Below, in pieces: positions 44,954 through 57,844 of a stretch of DNA of 64,000 nt (the stretch's first letter is position 1; every line of letters starts with the position of its first letter). A program made the translations under genes and the position numbers. The notes under the pieces were generated by a model. The model did no database searches, was not told the DNA's origin, and saw only the letters and a program-made list of their open reading frames with translations. Source of the DNA: Diphasiastrum complanatum (Eukaryota; Streptophyta; Lycopodiopsida; Lycopodiales; Lycopodiaceae); contig CM055103.1 in the NCBI GenBank assembly GCA_029204225.1, positions 24,750,656-24,814,655 of the forward strand. Reading direction: 5' to 3'.

Positions 44954-47592
44954 TGATGTCCACTCTTATTCCCTCTTTAGAATTTTCAATTTCCTGAAAA
45001 TCTATTTCAGCTAAGGTACCAAGAAAACGTAATGACATTAGTAAATGTTTAAAAATTAATTACTATAGAAAAAAGTCCAAAACAATTTCATTTCTTTACT
45101 ATACCTGGGTTGAATATCTGATATATCAAAAATCATTTACTAGTATGTGAAACAGTACTAGTGTGATCTTTTGAATATAATTCACTATAGAATTTTACTG
45201 GAAATGAAATCAGTCATGTAATTCCTATTATTACAAATTTTCTCAATAAAATTGGACTATTTTTTTTTTATTATTGATTGGTTTGGCATTTCTCCGTTAA
45301 TATTGACAAAACCTATCCAAACATAGAATATGAAATTACGTGAATGGAAATTCCACCAATAGGATTTCAGTAATTCTTGAATTGTATCCTGTCAGATTTA
45401 CTGTCTAGATGAAGAATACTATTGCCACTCATTCAATCTAGTCATTTCATATTGTTTGAAGATTTTAACTCAAATTTAACGAGTATCTTACACAAATGTT
45501 CACTTGACTGATTTTAAACGATCAACATCGATTAGAAATCTATCAGAAAAGTAACTGATTTCAATTTTTTACCAAATTAAAATTCAACAAAAAAGAAAAA
45601 AACTTAAATTTTAACTTTCAATCTGGGAGTTCCCAATTCCAAAAGTTAAAAAAAAAAATGACAACACAGTAAAAACTGTCGGCAATTTATTGCGGTTCTT
45701 TCTGTCAATTTTAACTTATCTATCACCGAGAAATAATTTAGACTTATTAAAAACATTGTGATCAATTCTGACTGATAAACTCAGTTTAATCAATTCACTA
45801 ATCTAAACTGATTTCATAGATAACGACAAAATGACCAAAAGTTTGATTTTTTTGGAAAACTCAAATTTTGTTTTATTTTACGTAATTCGAAAATTCTGAC
45901 GAAAATACTGTTAGTACAAAAGGCAATCGAAATTGAAAAAATCGAAACATTGTTCGATTCCTAATATTACTAACCAAATGTCAAACTGGCATGCAAAGCA
46001 CACTACATCAGTCACAAACGTCATTACGAAATTTTTTTACGTAAACTTCAATTTTACGAAATTTGTCAGCCATTAACACTGATTTGTGACCCAATTGTCA
46101 TAGCACATGCGTACGACCACTCAAATCAATTGTAAATCCCTCATGCATGTCAAAATCACTCTGAGAATCAGCATGCAACTAATCCATGCAAGCACAGTAC
46201 TACAAATTAGAGAAATGACCAGCATGCAATCAGAACAATTTCAAATTTTGCAAATTTTACTCACAAAACTACAAAACTTCATAGCTTTGGCTACAGGACA
46301 CCAAATTGGGTGCTGTAAAGCTCAGTACAGAGGGAGACCAATTGAACAAGATGCTTGCCACATCAGCTTGCTACCTAGGCTTCACACGTGCGAGATTAGA
46401 GTCTCAAAAAAATTTGTAGTAGGGCGCACTTCCACAAGAAAAAATCATGCAAAAACATGCAAACACCCATTCTAGCCCAAAATTGATGCTACCAATAGTC
46501 TTAAACAACCAATTAGACTTCCATGAAGCATTCATACTGATCCTAAGATGCAGTATAGGCTGAGAACGAAGATTTCTAGATTTCTAGATTTGTAGAAGTC
46601 AAAATAGCTTTAAACTTGATGGAGATGGTGCATAAGCCACCGGCCATCAATTCATAGGTCTGATAGCTTGCTGGGAAGGTAAAAAGGAATGCTAATCATG
46701 CTGTAATTAATTCCAGAATGATCTCCTTATGGATTTGGAGAGATCCATCCCCCAAAAATCACCAAAAATGGTCATTTTTTGAACTTTTTTGACTTCCTAC
46801 AAATTCAATTGCTAGAATTCTTGGTTCTAACTTTAGGGAAAGCTTCAAAAGACTTTGGTCCACCTCTTTACAAGATCTACATGGTGTTTTACAGCCACCT
46901 ATTATCCAACTTTATGAAAAAAAACAAGCAAAAATGATGATTTTTGGCTATTTTCCGGTTTTTTCATCACAATAAAGTGGAAATTCATGACATACAACTC
47001 TTTCTCTAACACATGCAAACCAATTTACAGAATTACAACCATCTAATTGGTCTGATCCTGCTAAATTTTGGTTCTTACTATCTATTTTGTGCCAAAAAGC
47101 ATGAAAAACCAAGCAATTTTGACCCAAACATAGCCTAGAATCATAAAACATTGGAGAGAACCGGCATGCATCATTAATTAACTCTAAAACGAAAGTATAC
47201 TTGCTGGAAAATTCAGATCTACCAAATATTTGATCTACACAAGAAAAAGCTCAAAAAAGCATCACAAATTGGCCTTCAAGGAAAATTCTCCATAAAACCA
47301 CAAAGAATCCCAAGAGTAATGGATCTTAGCAACATGCAAATTAAAACTGGGATAGTACACCCACTTGCACACTTGCTATCCACCTTGGAAGAGAATTCCC
47401 ATGGATCCAATCCAAAATTTCGACGAAAGGTAGCCCTTCTCCATGTTCTCCAATTTTCGTAAGCAGATTCTCCACTTCGGCACGGCGCCTACGCCACCTC
47501 CTCTTTGCAAAAATTTCGAAGTGAGTGATCGTTCAAACAAACAAAGATCAGTAATGTGAACCTCAAAAGCAGTACTAGACACTGTCTAGTGT

Positions 47593-48162
47593 GATATATT
47601 CTTGGTATCCATTGATCTTTTGTATTTTTTTTATTGCAAATATTGATTGCATCAATGGTTCCTCTTGGCCTCTGATTATGTGTAGCCATTACTCCAAAAT
47701 ATGTCTACGCAGACTGAGAACGGAGAGAATGAATAAAATGAGAGGTATACCTATGAATGACAATCCAAAATATGTCTATGGAAGCTAAAAACAGAGAGAA
47801 TGAAGAGAATGAGATGTATACCTAAGAATGACAAGAAGTTTCAAAACTACAAGGACTAGTTAACTACAGTTTATGAATATTGACGTCAAATCAACCTCAA
47901 GAGTACAATTATGGGCAACAAAAGAGTATTCGGACAATAACTGTGGTCCAATCACAAACGTTTGTTCTGCCCGGCGGGATTTTTGAAAATTAAAAAAAAA
48001 TTGGCCGGGAAAGGCAAAAACAATTTCCGTCCGTCAACCACTGTTACAGTTCGTCACATATGGACATCATTGATGGGGACACATAAGCGTTGAAAGCGTG
48101 CGAAGTCAAAAAAAAAGCATCTTGACAAAGGGCCCATTTTGAGTTCTAAAATCCTCTAATGC
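47593..48162. repeat. Dispersed transposon block, copy in unit 2
   Basis: Tandem-duplicate counterpart of 39401-39970, with no difference that I noticed. It carries the same minus-strand MATHN start, complementary to 47687-47689. Confidence 0.85.
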
Positions 48163-48781
48163 TTGGGGAGCGAGTTAGTAATAAGTGTAGAAAGCATCTA
48201 AACTAGCAAGTAAGCATAGTTAGGAACCTATATTTGTGTTCTAACCCTTCTTGATAGGCGAAGGGCTGCTCACCATAGAACCTACACACCCTACACCTAT
48301 TCTAAAAACTCTAGTGGATCTCAACGGGACCCTCACACTCTCACAAAAAAAGATTGACTAGAATCAATTTAAGCTTCATACAACTTTCTTGCCAATTCTA
48401 CACACAAAATGAGGATTTTTTACTTTTACAAACACTCAAAATATCTCCTCTTCCCCCAAAGCTATGATCTTATGCATGAAAAAACGTTGTTTTGAAACCT
48501 GAATGACGGATCAAAACAATGGATTTCATGATCCAAACAAAAGTTGCCATTAGATTTAAAATCCTTGTAGCTTTGTCCACGCCTAGCACAATAAAAATCA
48601 CCAAAATCTCAATGCATGCTAATTTGGGACTACCTCAAAGAAATGGCCTCTTCTTTGGTCGTGCACACTTCCAGACATGTGAGTAAGACACCTAAGTCTC
48701 AAAAACCATGATTGATCCCAAATTTCCAATGCTACCACTTGTTATAATTTTAATCAAACTATGATTTGCATTTTTTCATAA

Positions 48782-49615
48782 TTTCACTCAAGCTGGCAAC
48801 AAGTAGGTGTGCATAACGTCTTCTTTGAAGCCTGTAATGCTAGTATTGAAAATGCCATTTGGTAAGTAAAGATTTTAACATTTGCATTTGTGATTCAACT
48901 TTACTTTTCAAACAAGAGTTTGTGTTTATATATTATTGTAACTAATGTTCTCAAATGTTTGCAGGTACAAACAAGATGTCAAAAAAATTTTGGTGGTGCT
49001 CGCCTCTACACTAAAATAGAATATCTATCCATTAGCTATTTTGCGACTAATGGAAAGAGGTCAATGCTGCATTACAACAATATTAGAAGTACAAATTTCA
49101 AAATCATTTTGAATATTTGACAATGAAAAACAAGTTGAAGGATCCGATGATGGGTTATGTGGCTTGTCTGAACCAAAAGACACAACAACTTGTAAAATAA
49201 GTTGATTGAAATGTTTTCACACCCATCAGATTAGGTTTTATATCTATTTAGTGGTAGTGGCACCACTAGTGCATGTGTTGTCCAAAAGGAAAGACATGTC
49301 ATAGCAGAAGAATTAGACTTTAGTTTAGTAAATTTCATAATAATGCAACTGAATGGAATATCAGTATTGTCGGATGATGAACTTCAAGAACTCGAGAAAT
49401 TCGGGCCCTTTGAACATGGTGTTTCTCCTCTTTGCAATGAGCCTCAGCCACTTACTAGTGGAGTAGGTGATGAGGGTGACTTAGCAGAGGTTGTGTAGGA
49501 GGAGGACAATGTTACTGTAGATGCAGTTGCCACAAAAGACACAAACATTGGCAAACTAGCTACTTCTGATCCCAATGATGTAGTCGAAATTTTTTTTATT
49601 GTAACTCAAACATGA
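48782..49615 (+). pseudogene. N4/N6-type DNA methyltransferase relic, unit 2 copy
   Basis: Identical in all bases compared to the relic at 40590-41423, carrying the same stops, the FSGSGTT motif and the intron. It exists because of the 8.19-kb duplication and adds no independent evidence of function. Confidence 0.5.
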
Positions 49616-51813
49616 TTATTGAAATGGTTTGTACATATATTATTGACTCTTTTGAAAAATGAATGTCTATGTTTCTTGTCTATATTATTTTCTTTTATGA
49701 AAAATGATTTTAGAATATTTTTGGGTTTTTTTAACATGATTGGCAATGTAAAATATTGAAGTATCGAGTCTTATTTAAATCTTACATTTTGTACTATTCT
49801 TTGAAATGCTAAAATTGTAAGATTAATTTTACTGAAAAGTGATCTCATATCAATTCATCCACAAGCAAAAATTTAATACTTTAACGAGTTTGTCAAACTT
49901 TAATACTTTTACAAGTGGAATGAATTCTTGTTGAGCAAATAAATCGCTAGATGATTCACTAGACAATGGCTTTCAATGGCCAATGAATTCAAACCTATTG
50001 AGGTTGTTTCTTTTAATTGTTCTATTCTACATCTTGTAATCAATCTTTTAGAAGTGGTATGTGGTGAGCAACATGATATGCATTTGAGTGCTTGAAAGAG
50101 TAGAAAGATTATTCATGTGTCCAAGTTATGTTGGTGCTTGAACTTAAACAGGATTGTTATTGATAGTCTGATTGTTCTTTAAGTAGCCAAACCAAGAATG
50201 TCATCCTTCTAGATTGCTAAGGTACTATTATCATTTTGAATTGATATAGCTTCAAAACAATCCATGTTCATTGGATGCACACACGTTCTACTAATGCATT
50301 TCTTGATGAACATGACCTTGGAATCCTACGAGTTGATCTGAAGGAACAACAAAACCCAACCATGATAGATGATTTGAATGTCTACTTTCTAGATGTGTTA
50401 ACTTTTAATTTTACTCTGACAATGACAAATCACTTGAGGAAATTAACCTACTATTTTCTAAAACATAACATTACAGTGTAAAATTCCAACATATGTTTTA
50501 AGATACGTGTTTTATTCTTTTTTTAGAAGTCTGTTCTGTATGTTTCTTGACCTTTTAAATTGTATGTTTCTTTGTGCAAAGTGACTTGACTTAGATCGTA
50601 GATTATGTACACAAGCATGCATGTGCAATTGAGTTGACCATAGAGATATTCAAAAGGTCATGATATGAATGATCAAGAGCATCTTTGTCTTGCTTATTAA
50701 AAAATAAAAAAGATGAAAGTTTTGCAATTTTAAAGGATTAAAACATACACATTTCAACTCATACTCACCTAGAAGAGACATGACATCTTGGAGATAATCA
50801 TCACAATAGCTAATATTGCAACAAAGCTAAAACTTCGAAAGGCCTCTTCCACAAGTACTCAAGGTGGATAAGAGTTGAAATTGTGGCCACAAAGGCACAT
50901 GCTCCAGTCTAAGTTATTGAGAGAGTGATTGGAGCCTTGTGGTCCTCATTATTATTTGATGTACGATGCACATATTGTGGATGCAATATCTAGACAAAAA
51001 TTATAACCGATTTGGTTTGAGGAAATGTCTCGTGAAAGTGTGGTTGTTGTGTCCCTGAAGATGCGAGATTGAATAGTGGGCCAATTTTTGTGAACCCTTA
51101 CCTAGGAGTCTTTTGCTCCAATATTGGCTTGAAGCTAGGTGGATGACCACTGTCTTGTGCATATTAAAGGTAGTGCTCTCAATCAACATTGCCCACAAAA
51201 ATGGCCATACTAAATTGGAAAAACATCAAATTGGGAGTTTATAGTTGCACTCAGAATACAAAGTTGGTTTGTCGATGGGAATGACTTGCAAACCTCTTGC
51301 CACTATGTTGTATGATCATATGCCCCAAAGTGCACTAAAATCTCATGGCATCCACTCATATCATGGAGCGAGTCCAATCTCTCAACACTAGAACTAAGCA
51401 TGTGTTTTTTCCTCCGTTTATGAGTAAGGATGGTCCCTTTTTGCTCTGACTCTCTCAAGTAAGGAGCACCCTTGGACAGGGGCAATCTTGTCACCATAAT
51501 AGTGAGGGTTGTGTTTATGGTCATTCAAACTAAAATGGAGTAGATAAGAAGTGGATCAACACATTCTCAACAAGACAACCTGTGCCATGCCCTCATCTAG
51601 AGGTGACGAAAACTTTGAGAACGACAAACACATGATATGCGAAGAGTCCACCACCACCCTTGCACCACATTGCCATGTAACATGCAATCAAGAATACATT
51701 GATATGATCGGAATTCCCTTGAATGAGGGTAGGGCTAGACCTTTTCTAATTCCTCCTATTTCAATTTGGGAAGCAATAACTAGAAAAACTTGGAAGGATA
51801 TAGTCTGATGGTG

Positions 51814-51865
51814 CCACGTGGAACAACTGCAGCACCTCTCATCTGCAATACTATCTGCCACGTGG
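51814..51865 (+). promoter_or_regulatory. Paired G-boxes upstream of intact SGAT
   Basis: CACGTG cores at 51815-51820 and 51859-51864 are the duplicate of the pair in unit 1. They lie about 400 bases before the SGAT start codon and upstream of a C-run and the putative 5' UTR intron. Light-responsive control is inferred from the motif and the gene's photorespiratory role. Confidence 0.65.
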
Positions 51866-51999
51866 CATGAGTTCCCCTCTCTCCACCCCTCAATTTTTTT
51901 TTAATAATCACCCCTTAAAATTCTCTTTAGCTCCCCCCCCCCCCCCCCCTTCTAGACTTAGTCTTTGATGTTTCCTCATCATTCCTAGTGGGAGATTGT

Positions 52000-52059
52000 A
52001 TGGCAGATGAGCCATCCAGAGAGCACTTTCAATCCCAAATGAGAAAGCCAAATTCATAG
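52000..52059 (+). CDS. Possible upstream ORF (19 codons) in SGAT 5' UTR
   Basis: ATG at 52000 opens MADEPSREHFQSQMRKPNS and stops at 52057-52059, just before a good splice donor at 52071. If the SGAT transcript begins upstream, this would be a uORF that could damp translation. An identical copy is at 43807-43866. The transcript start is unknown, so this is tentative. Confidence 0.3.
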   Translation: MADEPSREHFQSQMRKPNS

Positions 52060-52070
52060 TTTTCTCACAG

Positions 52071-52206
52071 GTAAGATGCACTAGGCTTCGTCAACACTGG
52101 ATAGGTGACAGTTTTGTGTTGTTGGGTAGGATAAAAGTGGTGTTTTGAATGGATTGTGTTGTGTTTTTTTGATGTGGGTTTTTTAGTTTCTGATAGTGTG
52201 CTGCAG
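52071..52206 (+). other. Putative 5' UTR intron of SGAT
   Basis: CACAG|GTAAGATGC at 52071 and GTGCTGCAG|ATCC at 52206 are strong plant splice borders around 136 T/G-rich bases. The exon after it contains no ATG before the SGAT start at 52262. The unit 1 counterpart is at 43878-44013. Confidence 0.45.
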
Positions 52207-52261
52207 ATCCGAACGATCCTCAGAGTTAATCTGAAAGTTCACACTAGTAGGAGAAGAAGAG

Positions 52262-55041
52262 ATGGAGTACTATCCAGGTCCAGGCAGGAATCATCTCTTT
52301 GTTCCAGGTCCAACCAATATTCCTGAGAAGGTGCAACAAGCATTTAACAGGGGAAATGAAGACCACCGCTCCCCTGCCTTTCCCAAGCTCTCCAAATCAG
52401 TGATTGATGATGTCAAGCGCATCTTCAAGACCAGAACGTCGACGTCCTTCATCTTTCCCTCGACAGGTATACAAATAATTTGCTTTTGCTTTCTTTGTTT
52501 TCTTTCTATCCATCTCTTTACAAGCATAGCAGACACAGTGGCAACAACCTGTGTTTTGGGTTCATATGATTGAGTAAGAAATTAATCTGATATCCTTGCA
52601 AATTTTAGTGGCAATTGATGCAGCTTCTCTGGCTTCGATAGCTCTTGTTGGCAATGCCTGGTTGATGTGTCTGTTGCAGGAACTGGAGCTTGGGAAAGTG
52701 CACTGACAAACACCTTATCTCCTGGAGATAGAATCATTTCTTTTCGGCTTGGGCAGTTCAGCCTTCTCTGGATTGACCAGATGCAGCGTCTCAATTTCAA
52801 CGTGGATGTGGTGGACTGTGAATGGGGAGCTGGAGCTGACCTGGGTGCGCTCAAGTCCAAACTAGCTTCAGATAATTCACACTCTATCAAAGCAGTGTGC
52901 ATTGTCCATAACGAGACTTCAACTGGAGTAACCAACGACATCAGTGCAGTGAGAGCAATTCTAGGTCCATTTCTCAAAGCCATTGCAATCCATTCTTCTC
53001 ATGATTAGCTACCCGTCTTCCTAACACATACATGTTTGCCTTTGGCTTTTGTTTCAGATTCATATTGTCATCCTGCACTGCTCCTGGTGGATGGGGTGTC
53101 ATCCATAGGTGCCATCGATTTCAGGATGGATGAATGGAAGGTAGATGTAGCTCTCACAGGATCTCAGAAGGCTCTGGGTCTCCCAACAGGACTTGGGATA
53201 GTGTGTGCAAACCCAAAAGCTCTGGAGGCAGCCAAGACATCCAAATCAGTGAGAGTGTTCTTTGACTGGGCTGATTATCAGAAGTTCTACAAGATGGGCT
53301 CCTACTGGCCATATACTCCATCAAGCCAGCTGCTTTACGCTCTTCGCGCTGCTCTGGATCTCATTTTTGAGGAAGGTCTAGAGAACGTTATAAAGAGACA
53401 CAATCGGCTTGGCCAAGCCACCAGGTAAAGATTTCCATTTGCATTCCTTGGCAACTTACCTTGTTTCTGGCGATGATTTGTGTTAACAACCACTAGTTGG
53501 TGCAGGAAGAGTGCATCTTTTTTAGTGCATGCAGGGCTTGTTAGGATAAGATCTTTAGCTCTATTGATGCGCTTGTCCACAGAATCCAAACATCTACGTT
53601 CTTCAAATAGGTAGACATATGTCATGTTTGGAGGTGAGGGATCTTTAGCTCTATTGATGCGCTTGTCCACAGAATCCAAACATCTACGTTCTTCAAATAG
53701 GTAGACATATGTCATGTTTGGAGGTGAGGAAGGTTAAGTGATCAGAATCACTTATGACGGTGGGTGGTCACTTAAAGTAAAAGCAGATAGCTAAGCACTG
53801 AGCAGGTAAGTGAAGATTGTCAAATAAAGTTCTCATGGCTCACTGAATCTATGCAAGTTAGTTAAGCTGGGTGACGGATATGACCTTTGATATTGAGCCC
53901 TCTTTCTAGATATCACATTTATGTTCATTGAAACTTCAAAACTTAAGGTTTCTGTCACAGCAAATCACATAAAGCATGTGCAATTCTATGTACCTTGGGC
54001 CTGCTTGAGTGATGTTTTGAATGTTTGTTTTAGATGTTTGAGATGGTGGATTTGCAATGGCGGTGGATTTATGGCACTCTATGGGTGCAGACAAGCACAA
54101 ACGTATTCCACTCATGTAGAATTTATGCTAATTGAAACTTCAAAACACAAAGTTTCTGTCTTTCTATACTTTACATCAATTTTATGCATTTAGGCCTGGT
54201 TGAGTGATGGTATCAGATGTTTGAGATGGTGGGTATGCAACGGTTGCTGGATTTATGGCACTTTATGGTTGCAGCCAAGCATGATAATATGCCACTCATG
54301 GAATAATGGTTTTAATGAACTCACTAAAGCAATGGGAGGTTGACAAAGATGGAATAAATGCTTTCTGATTGTGTTACCTCCTCTCTTTAGACCTATGCTC
54401 TAGTTCAAGCTTGAAACAAAGCAAAACAAAATTATAGATCAAAAAGTCATGCTCAAAGGATAGGATGGGCTGGGTAGAACTCTTTTGTTCTCGAGTTTTG
54501 GGATTGAGACATATATTTTTCTAATACAATCAGATTTTTGAGATTATTACATTTAATTCTGCAGGCTAGCTGTAGAAGCTTGGGGTTTGAAGCTGTGCAC
54601 AATTAAACCGGAGTGGAACAGTGATACTGTTACAGCTGTACTTGTTCCACCACACATTAATAGTGGGGATATTGTCAAGGTAGCTTGGAAAAAGTACAAT
54701 CTTAGCCTGGGAGTCGGTTTGAACAAAGTGGCAGGAAAGGTTTTTCGGATTGGTCACCTTGGTTTTGTGAATGAGGTATGCTGGCAACATCTTTTTGATT
54801 AAGATGCTACTTATGGCTATTAATGCTCACCCTCGTTTCAGGCCATCCTCTACTCGTTACTTTCTAACACAAGGTTAAATTCTATTTGTATGGTCAATTT
54901 CAGCTACAATTGTTGGGAGCTCTTGCTGGAGTGGAGATGACTTTGAAGGATGTTGGGTACCCAGTAAGATTGGGTAGTGGTGTAGCTGCTGCTGCTACTC
55001 ACCTGCAGAAGAGCACACCTCTTATTGCTTCCAGGATTTAA
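52262..55041 (+). CDS. AGT1: Serine:glyoxylate aminotransferase (peroxisomal, photorespiratory), complete
   Basis: Transfers the amino group of serine to glyoxylate, giving hydroxypyruvate and glycine in leaf peroxisomes. Exons 52262-52466, 52680-52964, 53058-53424, 54565-54775 and 54904-55041 join in phase to 401 codons plus TAA, the same length as Arabidopsis AGT1. Class-V PLP features in order: YYPGPGRNHLFVPGPTNIPE near the start; GTGAWESAL (about residues 69-77) for phosphate binding; VHNETSTGVTND; LLLVDGVSSIGAIDF with Asp175; VALTGSQKALGLPTGLGIVC with Lys201 as Schiff-base lysine; YWPYTPSSQLLY; VFRIGHLG; and C-terminal ASRI, where SRI is the known non-canonical PTS1 of plant SGAT. The start is the first ATG after the 5' UTR splice acceptor and gives the family N-terminus. 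All introns are GT..AG. Intron 3 (1.14 kb) holds two local tandem duplications. It should be the only functional copy at this locus. Confidence 0.97.
53551..53730. repeat. Perfect 90-base tandem duplication in SGAT intron 3
   Basis: ATCTTTAGCTCTATTGATGC through GTTTGGAGGTGAGG is repeated twice with a 90-base period and no mismatch seen. It produces a spurious minus-strand frame with a duplicated peptide (TYVYLFEERRCLDSVDKRIN). Confidence 0.97.
53921..54300. repeat. Diverged tandem duplication (about 195 bases) in SGAT intron 3
   Basis: Shared words in the same order are ATTGAAACTTCAAAAC, GTTTCTGTC, CCTGGTTGAGTGATG (CCTGCTTGAGTGATG in the first), GATGTTTGAGATGGTGG, GGATTTATGGCACT, and CCACTCATG. 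The second copy is shorter through an internal deletion. Confidence 0.75.
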
Positions 55042-57764
55042 AATACTTCATATTCTTGACCAGAAGCTACATAAATTCAAATTTCAAATCCATCATTGAT
55101 GAGCAATTCGTTTACTATCCGGACAGTTGCTTATTATTCAGAAAAGTTATTGATCAGTTTACTAGTTCCTCCAGCATGTACCTTAAAACGCATTTACTCA
55201 TGACGTAGATATGAAATACTCTACCTTCAAAACATCTGCCAGTGAATGTTATTTAAAGCTCATGATCAGCTTGTAAATACTTGGATCAATATGGAGCTGT
55301 TCTATATGTTATAAACTGAACAAGATTGATTATAATGAGACTATATCACTGTATTCTATAGAAATGGAAGAACATTCATTATTCTCTATTTAGTATATGA
55401 GCATTTTTTTGTGACCTGGTTGTTCCTTTTGAAGCCCATGTATGACTGATTTGTTTCAATCTTACACGCTTTATCCTTGCCTAGTGCCTATGCATTATTG
55501 CAAAAGGAAATTTTTGAAGGAGAATTCAAAATCTCTCTAAAACCTTCTCCAAAAGCGAATCAGACATCCACGACTCACACACAAGGCCCAGTGACGATAT
55601 GTCGTCCATAGAGAAATCATCATCCCCAACACTTTTCTTGAACACTACAAAAAAAAACCTCATGTACAGTCCATTGGCATTGAGCTAGTGGTCCAACTTC
55701 CAAGCTCGTGTAACAGTCATAGCTTCACTTTTAGGCTTGGACATATTAGTCTTTACTCCAAAAAATGCTTACGTATTCCAAACTCAAATAATTAAGTATG
55801 TTTATTTATCGAATGCGTATAAAAGTTGACCTAAGAGTGTACATGTACTAAGCTGCTCTATGTTAATGTCATGAGACTTTTGAGTACAATTATCAAAAGT
55901 GTGGCATTATGAATACCATGGCAAAACTTGTAAAATCATTAGTATAATGAATAGATTGCAAATCCATGAATATCATGGCTCATTTGTTTATATTGATCGT
56001 TAATCAACAAACGTGATTTTTTTGAAGTCAAATAAAAACCATATAAATAATATTGGTTTATGTGAATTCATTGGTTCACATTATTTCCTAGCTTTAAGCG
56101 ACGCAGGCTCATCACTCTATGAATGCAACCATCTTCTGAGTTGTGGCAAGTGTTGAGATTTTGGGACAATATAGCAAAGTCATAGTATACTACTGAAGAG
56201 ACTATATAAGCTTCATTTGCAACACATTATAATGTTTCCAGTGTTCATTGTACAAGCATCAGTATCTCTGCTGTATTGGTATAAAGAAGGCCAACTTATC
56301 TTAGTAAGGAATTGATTCTCAAACTTTGATGTGCTTGAGTTAAGTTTTCCCTTATTGTAAGTCTCTTCTCTTACACTTGATAGAGGTGCAAGTGTGACAG
56401 TCTCGAATGATCTTGTCTTGAGCATAAAGAGTGATGAAATTAAGAATCTTCCTTTCTTTGGGTAAGATCCAAAGCTCCAACACATGAAGGTTTAACTACA
56501 TGCCAAGAATGAGTTTGGGATGATGTTAAATGCAAGGTCAACAAGGATCTAAAGGTACTTCATATGTGCTAGTGTACTTGAGAATATCACAAGAAAATTG
56601 CTGCCTCTTTCACATCCATTGTAATGAAATGATATTGAATTTTTTGTTCTTTTGTTCACAAAGTTTACCAAAGTGCATGTACAAGAGCTTTGAGTTCCCT
56701 CGTATTGTGAATTTGAAATATACATATGCAAATGTTGAACATGCAAAACACAAACCTCAATTTGTCAAAATTTCTTTTTTTCACAACAATGTCCATACAA
56801 AGTGATGCACAAAGAAAAAATTTCTATCACGAGGCAGGCTCACAAAGCAAGCATGTTGACATGTTTCATTAACATGCAACTAGGCTGAAATTTGTCAACC
56901 CAGATATTAAGTGAAAAGATCGGATCATTTATATCATGGATGAAGTTATGCAACATTCTCATTCAGTTCTCTTTAATAATTGGAAACAGATGTGAGATAT
57001 AGATACACAACATTATGTCCACCAAAATCATTCTATGATCAAATAGCTTTCCCATTTATGATCTTGGTGAAGGTTTGATGCCCTTGCAGTATAAAGATCC
57101 TACCATGTTCCCTTGTAGTGTCACAATGGCAACGAAGAGCCACAAGGTCCTTTGGTGGATTAGAAACTCCTTAAATTAATCTGTTTGAGCTTGCAGATCG
57201 AGCGGTTAAAGAGTAATTGACATCCCACAAATGAAGTGATTTGAGACAGTCGTTCTTTACAGCACTTAATTAAATTTGTTGCTTGAAAGGCCCGATTTTA
57301 GCTCCGTGTTTACTTTGTAGCCTACAGTTTCAAACGCTATGACAGTCGTGAATGAAGGGCTATTGCAGCGCCCAAGTAAACAAATGCTTGAAAGCAAAAC
57401 CTCCGAAGGCATGTTGGCAGATCAACACTGATGCAAATAGCAATCGAAAACAGAAGCTCCTCAGCCGTTTTGCAGTCATTAATGTGATTGTTAAGGCCAT
57501 TTTGAGAACAGTTGTGATCAAGAATACATGCAGATCACTCGAAGCGCTTCCGTGTGGAAGTAATGATGAACTCAGCCGTTTTCAACAATGAAAAAGTGCG
57601 TCTGTGCAAGCCATGTGAAATTTCTAACTCATCATTTTTGAATGTGAAGCAATGGGAGGCATGTAAGGGGTTCACCTCATTTTCACCTCATTTTTGAGCT
57701 GACTTTTTGGTCTCCGGCACATTCACGGGGACCACTCATTGTTCCGTAATCTTCTACTACATGG

Positions 57765-57766
<2 letters not shown>
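55042..57766. other. No recognised gene downstream of SGAT
   Basis: The first few hundred bases should include the SGAT 3' UTR. The remainder has only small frames (56213-56485 minus, 56530-56805 plus, 57352-57591 plus) with no family signature. No transposon ends were recognised. Confidence 0.4.

Positions 57767-57808
<42 letters not shown>
57767..57808. repeat. (TC)n microsatellite
   Basis: Twenty-one uninterrupted TC units mark the boundary between the intergenic DNA and the gypsy relic. Confidence 0.97.
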
Positions 57809-57811
<3 letters not shown>

Positions 57812-57844
57812 ACGAAGTAGAAAGGCAGATCACCATTTGCTTGT

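Larger units (their letters stand above)
44900..53092. repeat. 8.19-kb tandem duplication, unit 2
   Basis: The second unit continues uninterrupted into the intact remainder of SGAT exon 3, so this unit carries the complete gene. Its left edge contains a short scar: bases 44896-44906 match 36709-36719, bases 44903-44917 match 36701-36715, then the sequence resumes at the equivalent of 36725, omitting nine bases. Confidence 0.97.

Noticed and set aside
36709-53092. The tandem duplication as a pure assembly artefact
   Set aside because: Not fully excluded, but the units differ at several bases and the junction has a non-templated-looking scar not found at either parental site, which is unlike a simple haplotype join.
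53335-53715. Minus-strand 126-residue frame with a duplicated peptide
   Set aside because: The repeat in the peptide is a by-product of the perfect 90-base DNA repeat in SGAT intron 3, and its other end is antisense to exon 3.
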